From contig CAYMPV010000019.1 of assembly GCA_964392305.1 (NCBI GenBank), forward strand, positions 51,131 to 115,130: 64,000 nucleotides of DNA. The letters run 5' to 3'. Under the pieces are notes generated by a model. The model saw nothing but the letters and a program-made list of their open reading frames with translations. It searched no databases and was not told the DNA's origin. This DNA is from JACKIC01 sp964392305. Lineage in GTDB: Bacteria > Planctomycetota > UBA1135 > UBA2386. The translations under genes were made by a program, and so were the position numbers. The first letter of the stretch is position 1. Each line of letters opens with the position of its first letter. This document shows, piece after piece, positions 35,410-43,818 of the stretch.

Positions 35410-35413
35410 CTCC
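35410..35413 (-). promoter_or_regulatory. Shine-Dalgarno GGAG deciding a GTG start
   Basis: GGAG on the minus strand lies seven bases before GTG 35402, which directly opens a good signal peptide. This settles the start of the 959-residue TPR protein. Confidence 0.7.
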
Positions 35414-35655
35414 GAGTTGGATGACCACGGCTTACGAAGGTCGATACCGGCCGCAGCGGCGACCGGCCGGACGGGGTGAACCCGTTCGTCTGGCAGGGTG
35501 TTCGAGACGCGCGACAGGGCATCGCCGCGGCGAATCGCAGAGGGGGAACGAAGAGTATAGCGACGCGTTCAGTCGTTCCAACTTCGAGGTTGACGGCGTG
35601 CGCGGCGATGACGCGGCGAGGGGGCGGCCGGTGCGGAACGACACATCCGAAACGA

Positions 35656-35692
35656 CCGCGGCCGCGACACCTGCAAGGTGCCGCGGCCGCGG
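35656..35692 (-). terminator. Long hairpin after secretin 2
   Basis: CCGCGGCCGCG, then CACCT, loop GCA, AGGTG, then CGCGGCCGCGG. That is 16 pairs with one A-C mismatch, starting 33 bases after the secretin stop (minus strand). TCGTTT follows on the minus strand, a weak U-like tail. It is the best terminator candidate in the window. Confidence 0.7.
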
Positions 35693-35725
35693 GTTGGGGT
35701 GGCCCGGTGGGGGGCGACTTCGCGC

Positions 35726-38389
35726 CTACTTCGCCGAGACGATGTCGCCGTTCGGCAGCTGCAGCGTGGTCGGTTCGCGCTCCTCCATGAGCACGATGCT
35801 GGCGCGCACCAGGATCAGGATCTTGCGGTTCTGCACCGAGGTGCCCTTGCGGCTGAACAGCCAGCTCAGGCCCGGCAGGTCGCCGAGCAGCGGCACCGTC
35901 GAGCGCAGGTTCTGGCGTTCGACGATGCGCATGCCACCCAGCATCATGGTGCCGCCGTCGGGCATCGTCACCGTGGTGCGGATGCGCTGCAGCGTCACTT
36001 CGGGCAGCTGGATCGAGATCGGCTGACCGACACCGAGCGTCGTCGTGAAGGTCGGGATCGGCAACTGCAGCGACATCACCGTCGGGCGCAGCTCCATGGT
36101 GATGAACTTCAGGTCGCTGTCGACGACCGGCCGCACGTCGAGGGCGACACCGTCGTGCACCGTGCCGATGGTCGGGTTCGCAACCGCAGCCGCCTGCGCG
36201 ATTTCGACCTCGAAGTCGCGGATGTAGCTGATGTTGCGCAGGTAGTGCATGCTCGCGCGGGTGTTGTTGTAGACCAGCAGGCGCGGCGCCTCGATCTGCT
36301 CGCTGCGCTCCTGCTTGGCCACGGCGCGCAGCACGATCTCGACTTCGGTGTCGTCGAGGAAGGCGTATTGCACCGACAGGCCGCCGGCGTTGGTCAGGCC
36401 GCCGTTGCGGCCGCCGAGCGTCTGGTTGTAGAGGTTCTCGGTGCGGGCCATGAAGTCGCCGTCACCGCCGTCGTCGAAGAACACGCCGGGTTCGGTGCCG
36501 GTGCCGACCGGTCCGGGGGTCGCCGGGTTCTGCACCTGGCTCGGGCCGAAGTCGTCGAACCGCGCGTTCGGGCGCGGGGGCGACTCGAGGCCGCGGCCCG
36601 GCAAACCCTGGGACGCCTGGTTGCCCAGGCCACGCAGGTCGATGCCGACGTCTTCGAGGAAGCTGTCCTCGACCTTCAGGAAGCGCGACTCGACGTCGAT
36701 CTGGATGCCGACGTGGCGGCGCAGGTCGTTGATCAGGCGGTTGAGTTCCTGGTGGGTTTCCTTGTCGGCGCGCACCCAGAGCACACCGGACTGAGCCGTC
36801 ATCGTGAACGGGCTGCCGTCCCACTTGTCGGTGGCGACGGTGGCCTTGAGCAGGTCCTGCAGGCGGCCTTCGTCGACCACCGAGGGCTGCGGATCCTCTT
36901 CGTCCTCGCCGAACAGGGGGGTGTCGTCACCGGGCACCGGCAGGCGCAGGTTGGCGCCCGGCTTGCCCTTCACGCCCTGGACCAGGTCCTGCACCTTGTA
37001 GCTGCGCAGGATGATGTTGCCGATCGCCTTGTCGGGGCTGACCAGGTGCACGATGCCGTCGCGGATGCGGTAGGCGATGCCGGTCTGCGACTGGATCGCC
37101 TTGAGGGCGTCGCCGACCGACCGGCGCGTCAGCTTGAACTCGCTGAGCGTGGTCGTGCCGACGTCCATGTCCTTGACCGCCTGGCCCACGAAGAACGTCA
37201 CCCCGGTGACCTGGGAGTAGTAGCTGGCCCAGTCCTCGACGGTCGCGCTCGCGAAGTTGTGCTCGAGCACGGTCTCGTCGAGCAGCTTGCGCACGGCCTG
37301 GTTCTCGACGCTGTCGATCTCGTCGGCCAGCGTGAAGGTGTCGGGCGCGCGCTGCGAGACCGTCGCCCAGCGGGTCGGATCGAAGATCACGGTCTCGGTC
37401 TGCGGCAGGTTGCTCTGCTGCAGCTCGAGGAACGTGTTGTTCCACTCGGTGCGCCAGCGTTCGCGCTGCACTTCCATCGCCGTGTTGTGGCGCGCGCGGT
37501 CAGCGAGGTCGCGCAGCGTCGTGCCGATCGGGTTGGTCGGGTCGAGCATCAGCGCCTGGTCGACGAGTTCGACGGTCTGCGCGTAGTCGCCCGCCTGGAA
37601 CTTGACGTTGGCCTGCTCGAGGATGCGCTCGACGCGCAGTTCGCGGGCGATCTCCTGATCGCGCGAGAGGCGGTTGAGTTCGTCCTGCGACGCCTGCTTG
37701 GCGCGGTCGAACGAGTCCTTCTCGGCCTGCACCTTGGCCTCCTGCGCCGCCGCCAGCATCGCTTCGGCCTCCTTGCGCAGCGGGTCGTTGGCCTGCACGT
37801 AGTTCGAGAAGCGCAGCACCGTGACCGAGCGCTCGAAGCTGTCGATGGCGCGGCCGAATTGGCCTTGCTCCATGTGCGCGCGACCCAGGGTCAGGTCGTT
37901 CTGCACCAGCGCCCGCTCGCGTTCTTCGCGGATGCGGTCCTCGATGATCAGGTTGTCGAGCTGCGACTGGGCCAGCACCGTGGTGCTGTCGCCGAGGATC
38001 TGGTTGCAGCGCTGCAGGATGTCGCGCGCCTCGGTGTTGTTGATGTCGAGTTCGAGCGCGTAGGCCGCTTCGTTGCGCGCGTCTTCGAACAGGCGCAGGG
38101 CCAGCGAACGCTTGGCGTTCTCGACCGCCTTGGCGGCGAGCGCCTTGCTGCGGGCGCGCGGGTCCTGATCGCGGGGATCCTGACCCTGCTGAGAAGTGCC
38201 ACGCTCGGAAGTGGTCGCGCTGGCATCGGCGGCGGTCGTCAACGCGGCGCCCGAGTCGGCGGCATCGCCGGCGTTACCGCCGTTCGTGTTGACTTCGACC
38301 AGATCCGAAGGAGTGCCCGAACAGGCGGCCAGTGCGAGCAGGGAGGATGCACAGAGGCCGCGGAGGCGCAGGGTTTGAACCTTGATCAT
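35726..38389 (-). CDS. Secretin-domain lipoprotein 2
   Basis: The 887-residue paralogue of the protein at 26072-28657 has a lipobox LLALAAC (Cys23). A long helical TPR-like region follows (SLALRLFEDARNEAAYALEL; ANVKFQAGDYAQTVELVDQA). Next come a short STN-like domain (RRSVGDALKAIQSQTGIAYR), an N1-like repeat (RADKETHQELNRLINDLRRH) and a C-terminal secretin domain with MPDGGTMMLGGMR and VPLLGDLPGLSWLFS. Both paralogues share the phrase F(F)-x-DGGDGD-x-x-AR-(T/S)-EN and a preceding DV-G-(V/I)-D-(L/I)-RGLG, which marks common descent. ATG at 38389. It has its own terminator and is probably first in the cluster. An outer-membrane pore is expected; its cargo is unknown. Confidence 0.85.
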   Translation of the reverse strand: MIKVQTLRLRGLCASSLLALAACSGTPSDLVEVNTNGGNAGDAADSGAALTTAADASATTSERGTSQQGQDPRDQDPRARSKALAAKAVENAKRSLALRLFEDARNEAAYALELDINNTEARDILQRCNQILGDSTTVLAQSQLDNLIIEDRIREERERALVQNDLTLGRAHMEQGQFGRAIDSFERSVTVLRFSNYVQANDPLRKEAEAMLAAAQEAKVQAEKDSFDRAKQASQDELNRLSRDQEIARELRVERILEQANVKFQAGDYAQTVELVDQALMLDPTNPIGTTLRDLADRARHNTAMEVQRERWRTEWNNTFLELQQSNLPQTETVIFDPTRWATVSQRAPDTFTLADEIDSVENQAVRKLLDETVLEHNFASATVEDWASYYSQVTGVTFFVGQAVKDMDVGTTTLSEFKLTRRSVGDALKAIQSQTGIAYRIRDGIVHLVSPDKAIGNIILRSYKVQDLVQGVKGKPGANLRLPVPGDDTPLFGEDEEDPQPSVVDEGRLQDLLKATVATDKWDGSPFTMTAQSGVLWVRADKETHQELNRLINDLRRHVGIQIDVESRFLKVEDSFLEDVGIDLRGLGNQASQGLPGRGLESPPRPNARFDDFGPSQVQNPATPGPVGTGTEPGVFFDDGGDGDFMARTENLYNQTLGGRNGGLTNAGGLSVQYAFLDDTEVEIVLRAVAKQERSEQIEAPRLLVYNNTRASMHYLRNISYIRDFEVEIAQAAAVANPTIGTVHDGVALDVRPVVDSDLKFITMELRPTVMSLQLPIPTFTTTLGVGQPISIQLPEVTLQRIRTTVTMPDGGTMMLGGMRIVERQNLRSTVPLLGDLPGLSWLFSRKGTSVQNRKILILVRASIVLMEEREPTTLQLPNGDIVSAK

Positions 38390-38618
38390 GCTGAGAAGGC
38401 CTGCAAACAGGGCGAAGCGGGAAGAGTGGATACCTCTTGACCACCGGGCGAACGCCGCGAGAGCAGGGCGAACGACGCTGGGCGGACAGCGGAGGGAGGG
38501 GTCTTCGGGACGCAAACGGCCGCTCCGAGGGACGATCCGGAACGGCAGAGTCGGCGGACGGTAGCGGCCGTTCCCACTGGGGTCAAGGTCGCTTCCAAGG
38601 CTGTGGCAGACGCGATGT

Positions 38619-39524
38619 TCACGCGTCTTCGGTCACCGGTTCGGGCTTTTCCGGGCGACCGATGAGCACGTTGACGCGGATGATGTCGAGCCACGTCTCC
38701 TGCTTGCGCGATGGCTCGCGGAGCAGGTAGGACGGGTGCCAGGTGACGACCACGGGGATGCCCAGGTAGTCGAGCGGTTGGCCCCGCAGTGCGCCGACCG
38801 ACTCGGTGCGGCCCAACAAGTTGTGCACGGCGATGCGCCCCAGGCAGACGATCACCTTGGGGCGCACCAGTTCCACCTGCCGGCGCAAGAACGGCAGGCA
38901 CGCGCCGGCCTCGTCAGGGGTCGGGTCGCGGTTGTCGGGCGGCCGGCACTTGTTGACGTTGGCGATGTAGACCTCGTCGCGGCGCAAGCCCATGGCGCCG
39001 TTGATGATGCGCGTCAGGAGCTGGCCGGCTTTGCCGACGAACGGACGCCCGCTGCGGTCTTCGTTGAAGCCCGGGGCCTCACCGACGAACAGCACCTCGG
39101 CGCGGGGGTTGCCCTCGCCGAACACCGTGCGGGTGCGGCCCTCGTGCAGCCGGCACGCCGTGCAGGCGGCGACCTGCTGCTGCAGCTGCTGCAGCGCGAT
39201 GGTGGTCGGGTCGGCGGGCGGGGTCTGGGGCGCGGCGGGCGCGGTCCCGCTGGCGCGGGTGCTCGACGGTGATCTTGCGGGGATGGGTGGTCTTGCGGGA
39301 ACGGCTCGTGCCGGTGCCGCACGGGCGGCCGCGACTTCCTGGCCGCCCATTTCCTGGCCCGTCGTGTCGACCGTGTTGGTTTCGATGCCGTCGGCGACCG
39401 GAGCGACCGATGTCGCCAACGCCGTGCGCGGCAAGACGGTCCCCGGTGGCAAGACCAGATCGGCGCCGTACGCCTCGAGGGCGTGGCGAAGGTGCTGCTC
39501 GAGGTCTGCGCGCAGGTCGGCCAC
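38619..39524 (-). CDS. Uracil-DNA glycosylase, family 4 (iron-sulfur)
   Basis: The enzyme removes uracil from DNA at the start of base-excision repair. After about 100 low-complexity Ala/Pro/Thr residues that look like a disordered N-terminal arm, the 4Fe-4S-type glycosylase domain begins with ACTACRLHEGRT (Cys pair). GEAPGFNEDRSGRPFVGKAG holds the uracil-binding loop, VYIANVNKCRPPDNRDPTPD the third Cys, and TWHPSYLLR the second catalytic motif. ACLPFLRRQV supplies the fourth Cys. The start is GTG at 39524 without a clear ribosome site; a start closer to the domain is possible. It is divergent from the TMTC-like gene, with 111 bases between. Confidence 0.9.
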   Translation of the reverse strand: MADLRADLEQHLRHALEAYGADLVLPPGTVLPRTALATSVAPVADGIETNTVDTTGQEMGGQEVAAARAAPARAVPARPPIPARSPSSTRASGTAPAAPQTPPADPTTIALQQLQQQVAACTACRLHEGRTRTVFGEGNPRAEVLFVGEAPGFNEDRSGRPFVGKAGQLLTRIINGAMGLRRDEVYIANVNKCRPPDNRDPTPDEAGACLPFLRRQVELVRPKVIVCLGRIAVHNLLGRTESVGALRGQPLDYLGIPVVVTWHPSYLLREPSRKQETWLDIIRVNVLIGRPEKPEPVTEDA

Positions 39525-39635
39525 GGGGGCGCGGTTCTAGCCGACGGGGCGCGCGCCGGCCACAACGCGTGCCGTCATCACGGATCTGCGTTCGCACGTC
39601 CAAGACACCGCCCGCGTTGTTAGGCTGCCCGGCCG

Positions 39636-42467
39636 ATGTTGCAGGCCGGTCCCGATTCTCCAGCCAGCGCGCCGACCCGGCCGATCTGGCACACCGTCGT
39701 ATTCGTCGCGGCTGGCGTGCTGCTCGCCTACCTGCCCGCGGCGCTCGGCGCGGACTTCCTGGCGACGTTCGACGACAACTTCTTCTTCTTGCCGCCCGAC
39801 AACGTCGTGTTCCGCGAGGGGCTCGGCGCGGTGCTCGACCCGCAGCGCACGATCGCCAACGTCTATCTGCCGGTTGCCCACGGCTCGCTGTGGATCGACT
39901 ACTGGCTCGGCGGCGGCGCGCCGCTGCTGCCGCACCTGACGTCGCTGCTGTGGCACATCGGCGCGGTGGTGGTGTTCGTGCGGTTCGCGCTGGCGTGCGG
40001 GGTGGCCAGCGGGCCAGCCCATCTGGCCGGGGCCCTGTTCGCGCTGCATCCGGCGCTGGCCGAATCGGTGGCCTGGGTGTCGAGCCGCAAGGACCTGACC
40101 GCCGGCGTGTTCGTGTTCGCCGCGCTGTGGGCGGCGCGCGTCTACGCCAGGCGACCGCAGTCGGCGCTGCTGGTGTTGATGGCGCTGCTGCAGGGGCTGG
40201 CGATGTACGCCAAGGCGACCGCCGTGGTCACGCCGCTGTTGGCCGCGTGTGTGGTCGCGACCGCGGCATCGGGCGCGCGGCGCTGGCTCGCGCCGCTGGT
40301 GCTGCTGCTGGTCACGGTTCCCGCGGCCATACACCACCAGGCGATCGCGGCCGACCAGGGCACGCTGGCGGCGGCGTCCGTCGTCGACCGGCTCGCGCAG
40401 GCGCCCGGCGCGCTGCTGCATTACCTGGCCACGACGCTGTGGCCCGCGCACCTGAACGTGCTCTACCCCGAGGTGCAGACCCTCGAACGTTTCCGCGGCG
40501 CGTTGCCGTTGGCGAGCGCGGTGCTCGCGGCGCTGGTCGCGCTGGTGACCGTGTGCCTGTGGCGGTCGCGCTGGCGGCCGGTCGGCATCGCCGTGTCGTG
40601 CTTCGTCGTCGCGCTGCTGCCGTTCAACACCGCCTACCCGGCTTCGGCGATCGCCGCCGCCGACCGTTATCTGTACCTCGCGCTGCCGTTCCTGGCCTTG
40701 GCGCTGTCGCTGTCGCTGTGGCGGTGGTTGCCGTTGCCCTATGCGCGCGGCGTCGGCACCGTCTTGGTGGTGGTGATGGCGATCGCTGCCGGGCGCCGAG
40801 CGTTCGTCTTCGGCGACGACGAGCGCCTGTGGCAGGACAGTCTGGCGGTCGAGAACGGCAACGCCGTCGCCCACCTCAACCTCGTCAGCGCGTGGCAGCG
40901 CCGCGGGCCGACCGAACTGCAGACCCTGCGCAGCCACCTCGAACAGGCCGCGAAGGCGGCGCGGTATCCGGTGCACACCCTGCACGCCGAGCAGATGCTG
41001 GTGCGGGTCGCGATCGTCGACGGTGACTACGCCACGGCAGCGCACCACGCGCGCGCCGCGATCGCGGCCGCGCAGCAGCTGGTGGCCACCGAGGCCACAC
41101 CGGCGCGGCAGCTGCAGGCGCGCAGCCTCCTGGTCGCCGCGCAACTGGCCGCGATCGAACCGCTGCAGCTCGCCCACGACAAGAACGGCGCCAACGCCTG
41201 TTACGAAGCCGCCAGGACCCTGGTGCCCGATCACCCCGAGGTGATCGCGTTCGGGATGATGCGCGAGCTCGAACGGGCGCTCGCCGAACTGCAGGCCGCG
41301 GCAGCCGACGGCGGGCCGCTGCGCCTTTCCGACGACGATCCCCGGCTGCTGGCGGCGGTGCAGCGGCTCGAACAGGCCCAGGCGGCCAGCCCGCAGTCGG
41401 CGAGCGTCTGCTGCGCGTTGGCGGAGTGGTACCGCGCCGCCGACCGCGCCCTGCCGGCGCTGCGTTGTTATCGCCAGGCGATCGCGGCCCAGCCCGATCG
41501 CAGCGAAGGTTGGCTCGGCGCCGCGCGGTTGTTGCGCGAACGCGACCAGTACGTCGAGGCCGAGGACTACGCGCGCCGCGGTCTGGAGCGGCGCGAGGAC
41601 CCGGCCCTGCGTCAGGAACTGGCCCTGGCGCTGGTCGGGCAGGGGCGCCTCGACGACGCGATCCATCAACTCGAGGCGTATCTGCAGGTGGAACCCGACG
41701 ATCGCGACGCCGCCAAGGTGCTCGCCAACGTGCTGGTGGTGCAGGCCTACGCGCGTCTGGGCAAGCAGGAAGCGACGCACGAACAGGTCCTGGCGATGGT
41801 CGAACGCGCCCTGGCGCTCAACCCCCAGGAGATGAAGGCGCACCTGGTGTTCGGTCGCGTGCGGCGGGAGCAGCGCCGGTTCGATGACGCCGTGCGCCAC
41901 TTCGAGGCCGCGCACCGCCTGCTGCCCACGTTCGAAGAGGCCAAGGAGCTGCTGGTGCAGAGTCTCACCGACCTCGGCTACGAGCACCGCCTGCGCGGCG
42001 ACGACGAAGCGGCGGCGACGGCGTGGTTGCGTTGCCGCGAGCTGAACCCGGCGAGCGTCGAGGGCACCGCGATCGGCATGCAGCTGCAGGCGATCTGGCG
42101 CAAGCGGGAGCAGAGCGGCATCGAACGGCTCAGCCGCGGCGACCTCACCGGCGCGATCGCCGACTTCCGCATGTGCCTGCGCATCGATCCGGCGCAGCGC
42201 TGGGCGGCGTGGTTGTTGGCGCAGGCGCTCTACCGTCAGCCGGACAGCGACCTCGTCGAACTGCAGCAGCTGTGTGCGTTGGCGATCGACTGGCAACGCG
42301 AGCACCAGCTCGACCGCAGCCAGCAGGTCTACCTGCTGGCCATGGTCCAGACGCGCGCGGGTGACGTCGATCGGGCGCGGCAGACGGCCGTCGACTACCT
42401 CGCGGCGCCCGATGCCGACGCGCGCGCCGATGTGCTCGCGGCGCTGCGCAAGCTCGCGGCGCGGTGA
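39636..42467 (+). CDS. TMTC-like polytopic membrane protein with C-terminal TPR array
   Basis: The 943-residue protein has an N-terminal half with about ten membrane spans. ALFALHPALAESVAWVSSRK with the following DLTAGVFVFAAL resembles the conserved loop of the TMTC/O-mannosyltransferase-like GT-C family. The C-terminal half (about residues 420-930) is a TPR array (QKAIAAQPDRSEG-style repeats such as YRQAIAAQPDRSEGWLGAAR; ALALNPQEMKAHLVFGRVRR; LSRGDLTGAIADFRMCLRID). In animals TMTC proteins add mannose to cadherins; bacterial members are mostly uncharacterised. It may glycosylate an exported protein, with the TPR part recruiting substrate or partner, but that is inference. No ribosome site is visible before ATG 39636. 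Confidence 0.75.
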   Translation: MLQAGPDSPASAPTRPIWHTVVFVAAGVLLAYLPAALGADFLATFDDNFFFLPPDNVVFREGLGAVLDPQRTIANVYLPVAHGSLWIDYWLGGGAPLLPHLTSLLWHIGAVVVFVRFALACGVASGPAHLAGALFALHPALAESVAWVSSRKDLTAGVFVFAALWAARVYARRPQSALLVLMALLQGLAMYAKATAVVTPLLAACVVATAASGARRWLAPLVLLLVTVPAAIHHQAIAADQGTLAAASVVDRLAQAPGALLHYLATTLWPAHLNVLYPEVQTLERFRGALPLASAVLAALVALVTVCLWRSRWRPVGIAVSCFVVALLPFNTAYPASAIAAADRYLYLALPFLALALSLSLWRWLPLPYARGVGTVLVVVMAIAAGRRAFVFGDDERLWQDSLAVENGNAVAHLNLVSAWQRRGPTELQTLRSHLEQAAKAARYPVHTLHAEQMLVRVAIVDGDYATAAHHARAAIAAAQQLVATEATPARQLQARSLLVAAQLAAIEPLQLAHDKNGANACYEAARTLVPDHPEVIAFGMMRELERALAELQAAAADGGPLRLSDDDPRLLAAVQRLEQAQAASPQSASVCCALAEWYRAADRALPALRCYRQAIAAQPDRSEGWLGAARLLRERDQYVEAEDYARRGLERREDPALRQELALALVGQGRLDDAIHQLEAYLQVEPDDRDAAKVLANVLVVQAYARLGKQEATHEQVLAMVERALALNPQEMKAHLVFGRVRREQRRFDDAVRHFEAAHRLLPTFEEAKELLVQSLTDLGYEHRLRGDDEAAATAWLRCRELNPASVEGTAIGMQLQAIWRKREQSGIERLSRGDLTGAIADFRMCLRIDPAQRWAAWLLAQALYRQPDSDLVELQQLCALAIDWQREHQLDRSQQVYLLAMVQTRAGDVDRARQTAVDYLAAPDADARADVLAALRKLAAR

Positions 42468-42473
42468 ATCGCG

Positions 42474-42534
42474 GCAGACATGAATCGGGCGCAGACATCG
42501 AGTCGGGAGCAGACATCGAATCGGGCGCAGACAT
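42474..42534 (+). repeat. Short tandem repeat GCAGACAT-N9/N10, four copies
   Basis: GCAGACAT recurs at 42474, 42491, 42509 and 42527, separated by the near-constant GAATCGGG/GAGTCGGG. Periods are 17, 18 and 18 bases. It starts directly after the TMTC-like stop codon. A small open frame over it would encode ESGADI repeats but lacks any sign of being a gene. Confidence 0.85.
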
Positions 42535-42729
42535 CCGCGGGCTCGACGTTGCGCGCGAGCGTGCACCTCGCTACCGTGCCGCGGCTGTCACTCGGTCGGT
42601 GACGGCGCGGCTCGGTCGGCCGCTGCACAAGTTCGGATGGGCGGTCGTGCAGGCGCGGTTCGCGCGAACGGTCCGTTCCTATTGATGTCTTTGAAGTCAT
42701 TGCCCGGTCAGGGTGATGGGGGGTGTTTC

Positions 42730-43377
42730 GTGGCTCGCAAGGCAAGCGACATGATCATGCTGCTGAGTTCGCGCGGTAAGGCGCGGCGCAGCAAGTCGAG
42801 TCCGTCGTTCCTGGGCTCGTTGAGCCAGGTGGTCTCCGGACTGTTCGGCGGCGGCAAACAGTCGAGCAGTCGGTCCAGTCAGCGCAGCAGCTCGGCGGGG
42901 CAGGCGGTGCCCGGCTGGCTGGCGCTCGGCGCGGCGCTGCTGTGTTTTGGCGCCGGCTTCCTGGTCGGCGGCAAGTTCGGCGGCACGGAAGGGCCCGATG
43001 CGGGGTTGCGCGCGGCGGTCGACGACCGCAAGCCCGGTGTCATCGGCGAGGAAGAGTTCCGCAAGTACTCGGCGACTTCGTTCGTGGTCGCGGGGTATAC
43101 CGACTCGGACGAGGCGGTTGCGCTCGACAAGGCGCGCGCGCTAGCGACCTACCTCCAGGGGGCCGGTTTGCCCAAGGCGCGTCCCTACTTGTTCAAAGGA
43201 CCGAAGGCCACCCTGTGGACCGTCGTGGTCTACTACGACGGCGAAGCCGAAGCGAGTGTAACCAAGAGCCGTTTGCGGGCCCTGAAGGACGTTCCCGACG
43301 AGGCGTTCCGGCAACTGCGCAGTGAACTGCAGGAAAAAGCCCCAGAGGACTGGCCGAGGTTCATGCCGATCCAGTAG
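42730..43377 (+). CDS. Single-span membrane protein of unknown function
   Basis: The family is not recognised. The 215-residue product has a basic, Ser-rich N terminus (KARRSKSSPSFLGSLSQVVS; SSRSSQRSSSAGQ), one membrane helix near residues 58-79 (GWLALGAALLCFGAGFLVGG), and then a periplasmic alpha/beta domain (TSFVVAGYTDSDEAVALDKA, then LWTVVVYYDGEAEASVTKSR). That domain recalls the ferredoxin-like SPOR fold in its strand-helix-strand order, but it is not a convincing SPOR motif. GTG at 42730 follows a G-rich stretch; an ATG at 42685 is the alternative. The topology suggests an envelope or divisome accessory role, with low certainty. Confidence 0.65.
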   Translation: MARKASDMIMLLSSRGKARRSKSSPSFLGSLSQVVSGLFGGGKQSSSRSSQRSSSAGQAVPGWLALGAALLCFGAGFLVGGKFGGTEGPDAGLRAAVDDRKPGVIGEEEFRKYSATSFVVAGYTDSDEAVALDKARALATYLQGAGLPKARPYLFKGPKATLWTVVVYYDGEAEASVTKSRLRALKDVPDEAFRQLRSELQEKAPEDWPRFMPIQ

Positions 43378-43511
43378 ACTCCTCGCCCCATTTCGGCGGC
43401 TGGCCACCCCAGCGCCAGGGTGTTGGCCACGACGGCAACCGCGCGGGCCCGCGCCGCGACGCCGGGTGCCCTTGTCGTCAGTGATTTTTCGAGCGTAGGA
43501 TCTTCCCAGTC

Positions 43512-43736
43512 ATGTCGATTCACAGCAGTCTCAAGCTCTCGAGCGCCGGCGGCGGCCAGCGCAACGTCTGGACCCGCATGGAGCGCCTCGTCGCCCTCAA
43601 GAAGGCCGGCCGCTGGCAGGACGGCGAAGCCGTCGAGGGTCTGCCCAAGGTGCGCACGCGCTTCAAGGCCAAGGCCAAGCGCAAGAAGGAAGAGCCGGCC
43701 GCGGACGCTGCGGCGGACGCCAAGAAGAAGAAGTAG
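43512..43736 (+). CDS. PVC-superphylum 'small basic protein' (signature protein)
   Basis: The 74-residue basic protein begins MSIHSSLKLSSAGGGQRNVW and continues TRMERLVALKKAGRWQDGEA then GLPKVRTRFKA. This is the pattern of the short basic protein found across Planctomycetes, Verrucomicrobia and Chlamydiae (TIGR04137-type), described as a signature of the PVC superphylum and probably ribosome-associated or nucleic-acid binding. The C terminus is a Lys/Ala-rich tail. It stands alone, flanked by gaps of 134 and 82 bases. It is the best taxonomic marker in the window. Confidence 0.92.
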   Translation: MSIHSSLKLSSAGGGQRNVWTRMERLVALKKAGRWQDGEAVEGLPKVRTRFKAKAKRKKEEPAADAAADAKKKK

Positions 43737-43818
43737 CCGGCGCGCGCGGCGCTCCTCGCCGCGGTGGGCCGATCGCCACGGCGCGCCGCCCGGCAGGGCC
43801 GCGATCCGGACCGTTGGC

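Larger units (their letters stand above)
35403..35725 (-). other. 323-base gap between secretin 2 and the large TPR gene
   Basis: No gene is supported on either strand. It contains the strong terminator hairpin at 35656-35692 and, nearer 35402, the ribosome site of the TPR gene. Presumably the TPR-gene promoter is also here, but none could be recognised. Confidence 0.6.

Noticed and set aside
26072..38389. A type II secretion or type IV pilus operon
   Set aside because: No secretion ATPase (gspE/pilB), platform protein, pseudopilin or prepilin peptidase is encoded here; only secretin-type proteins are found.
38390..38618. Possible gene or regulatory RNA between udg and secretin 2
   Set aside because: Only an 8-base inverted repeat with a 38-base spacer was found. 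No ribosome site, coding pattern or known RNA fold is visible.
42464..42685. A 73-codon open frame containing ESGADI repeats
   Set aside because: It is created by the 18-base tandem repeat and starts inside the stop region of the previous gene. There is no ribosome site and no family resemblance.
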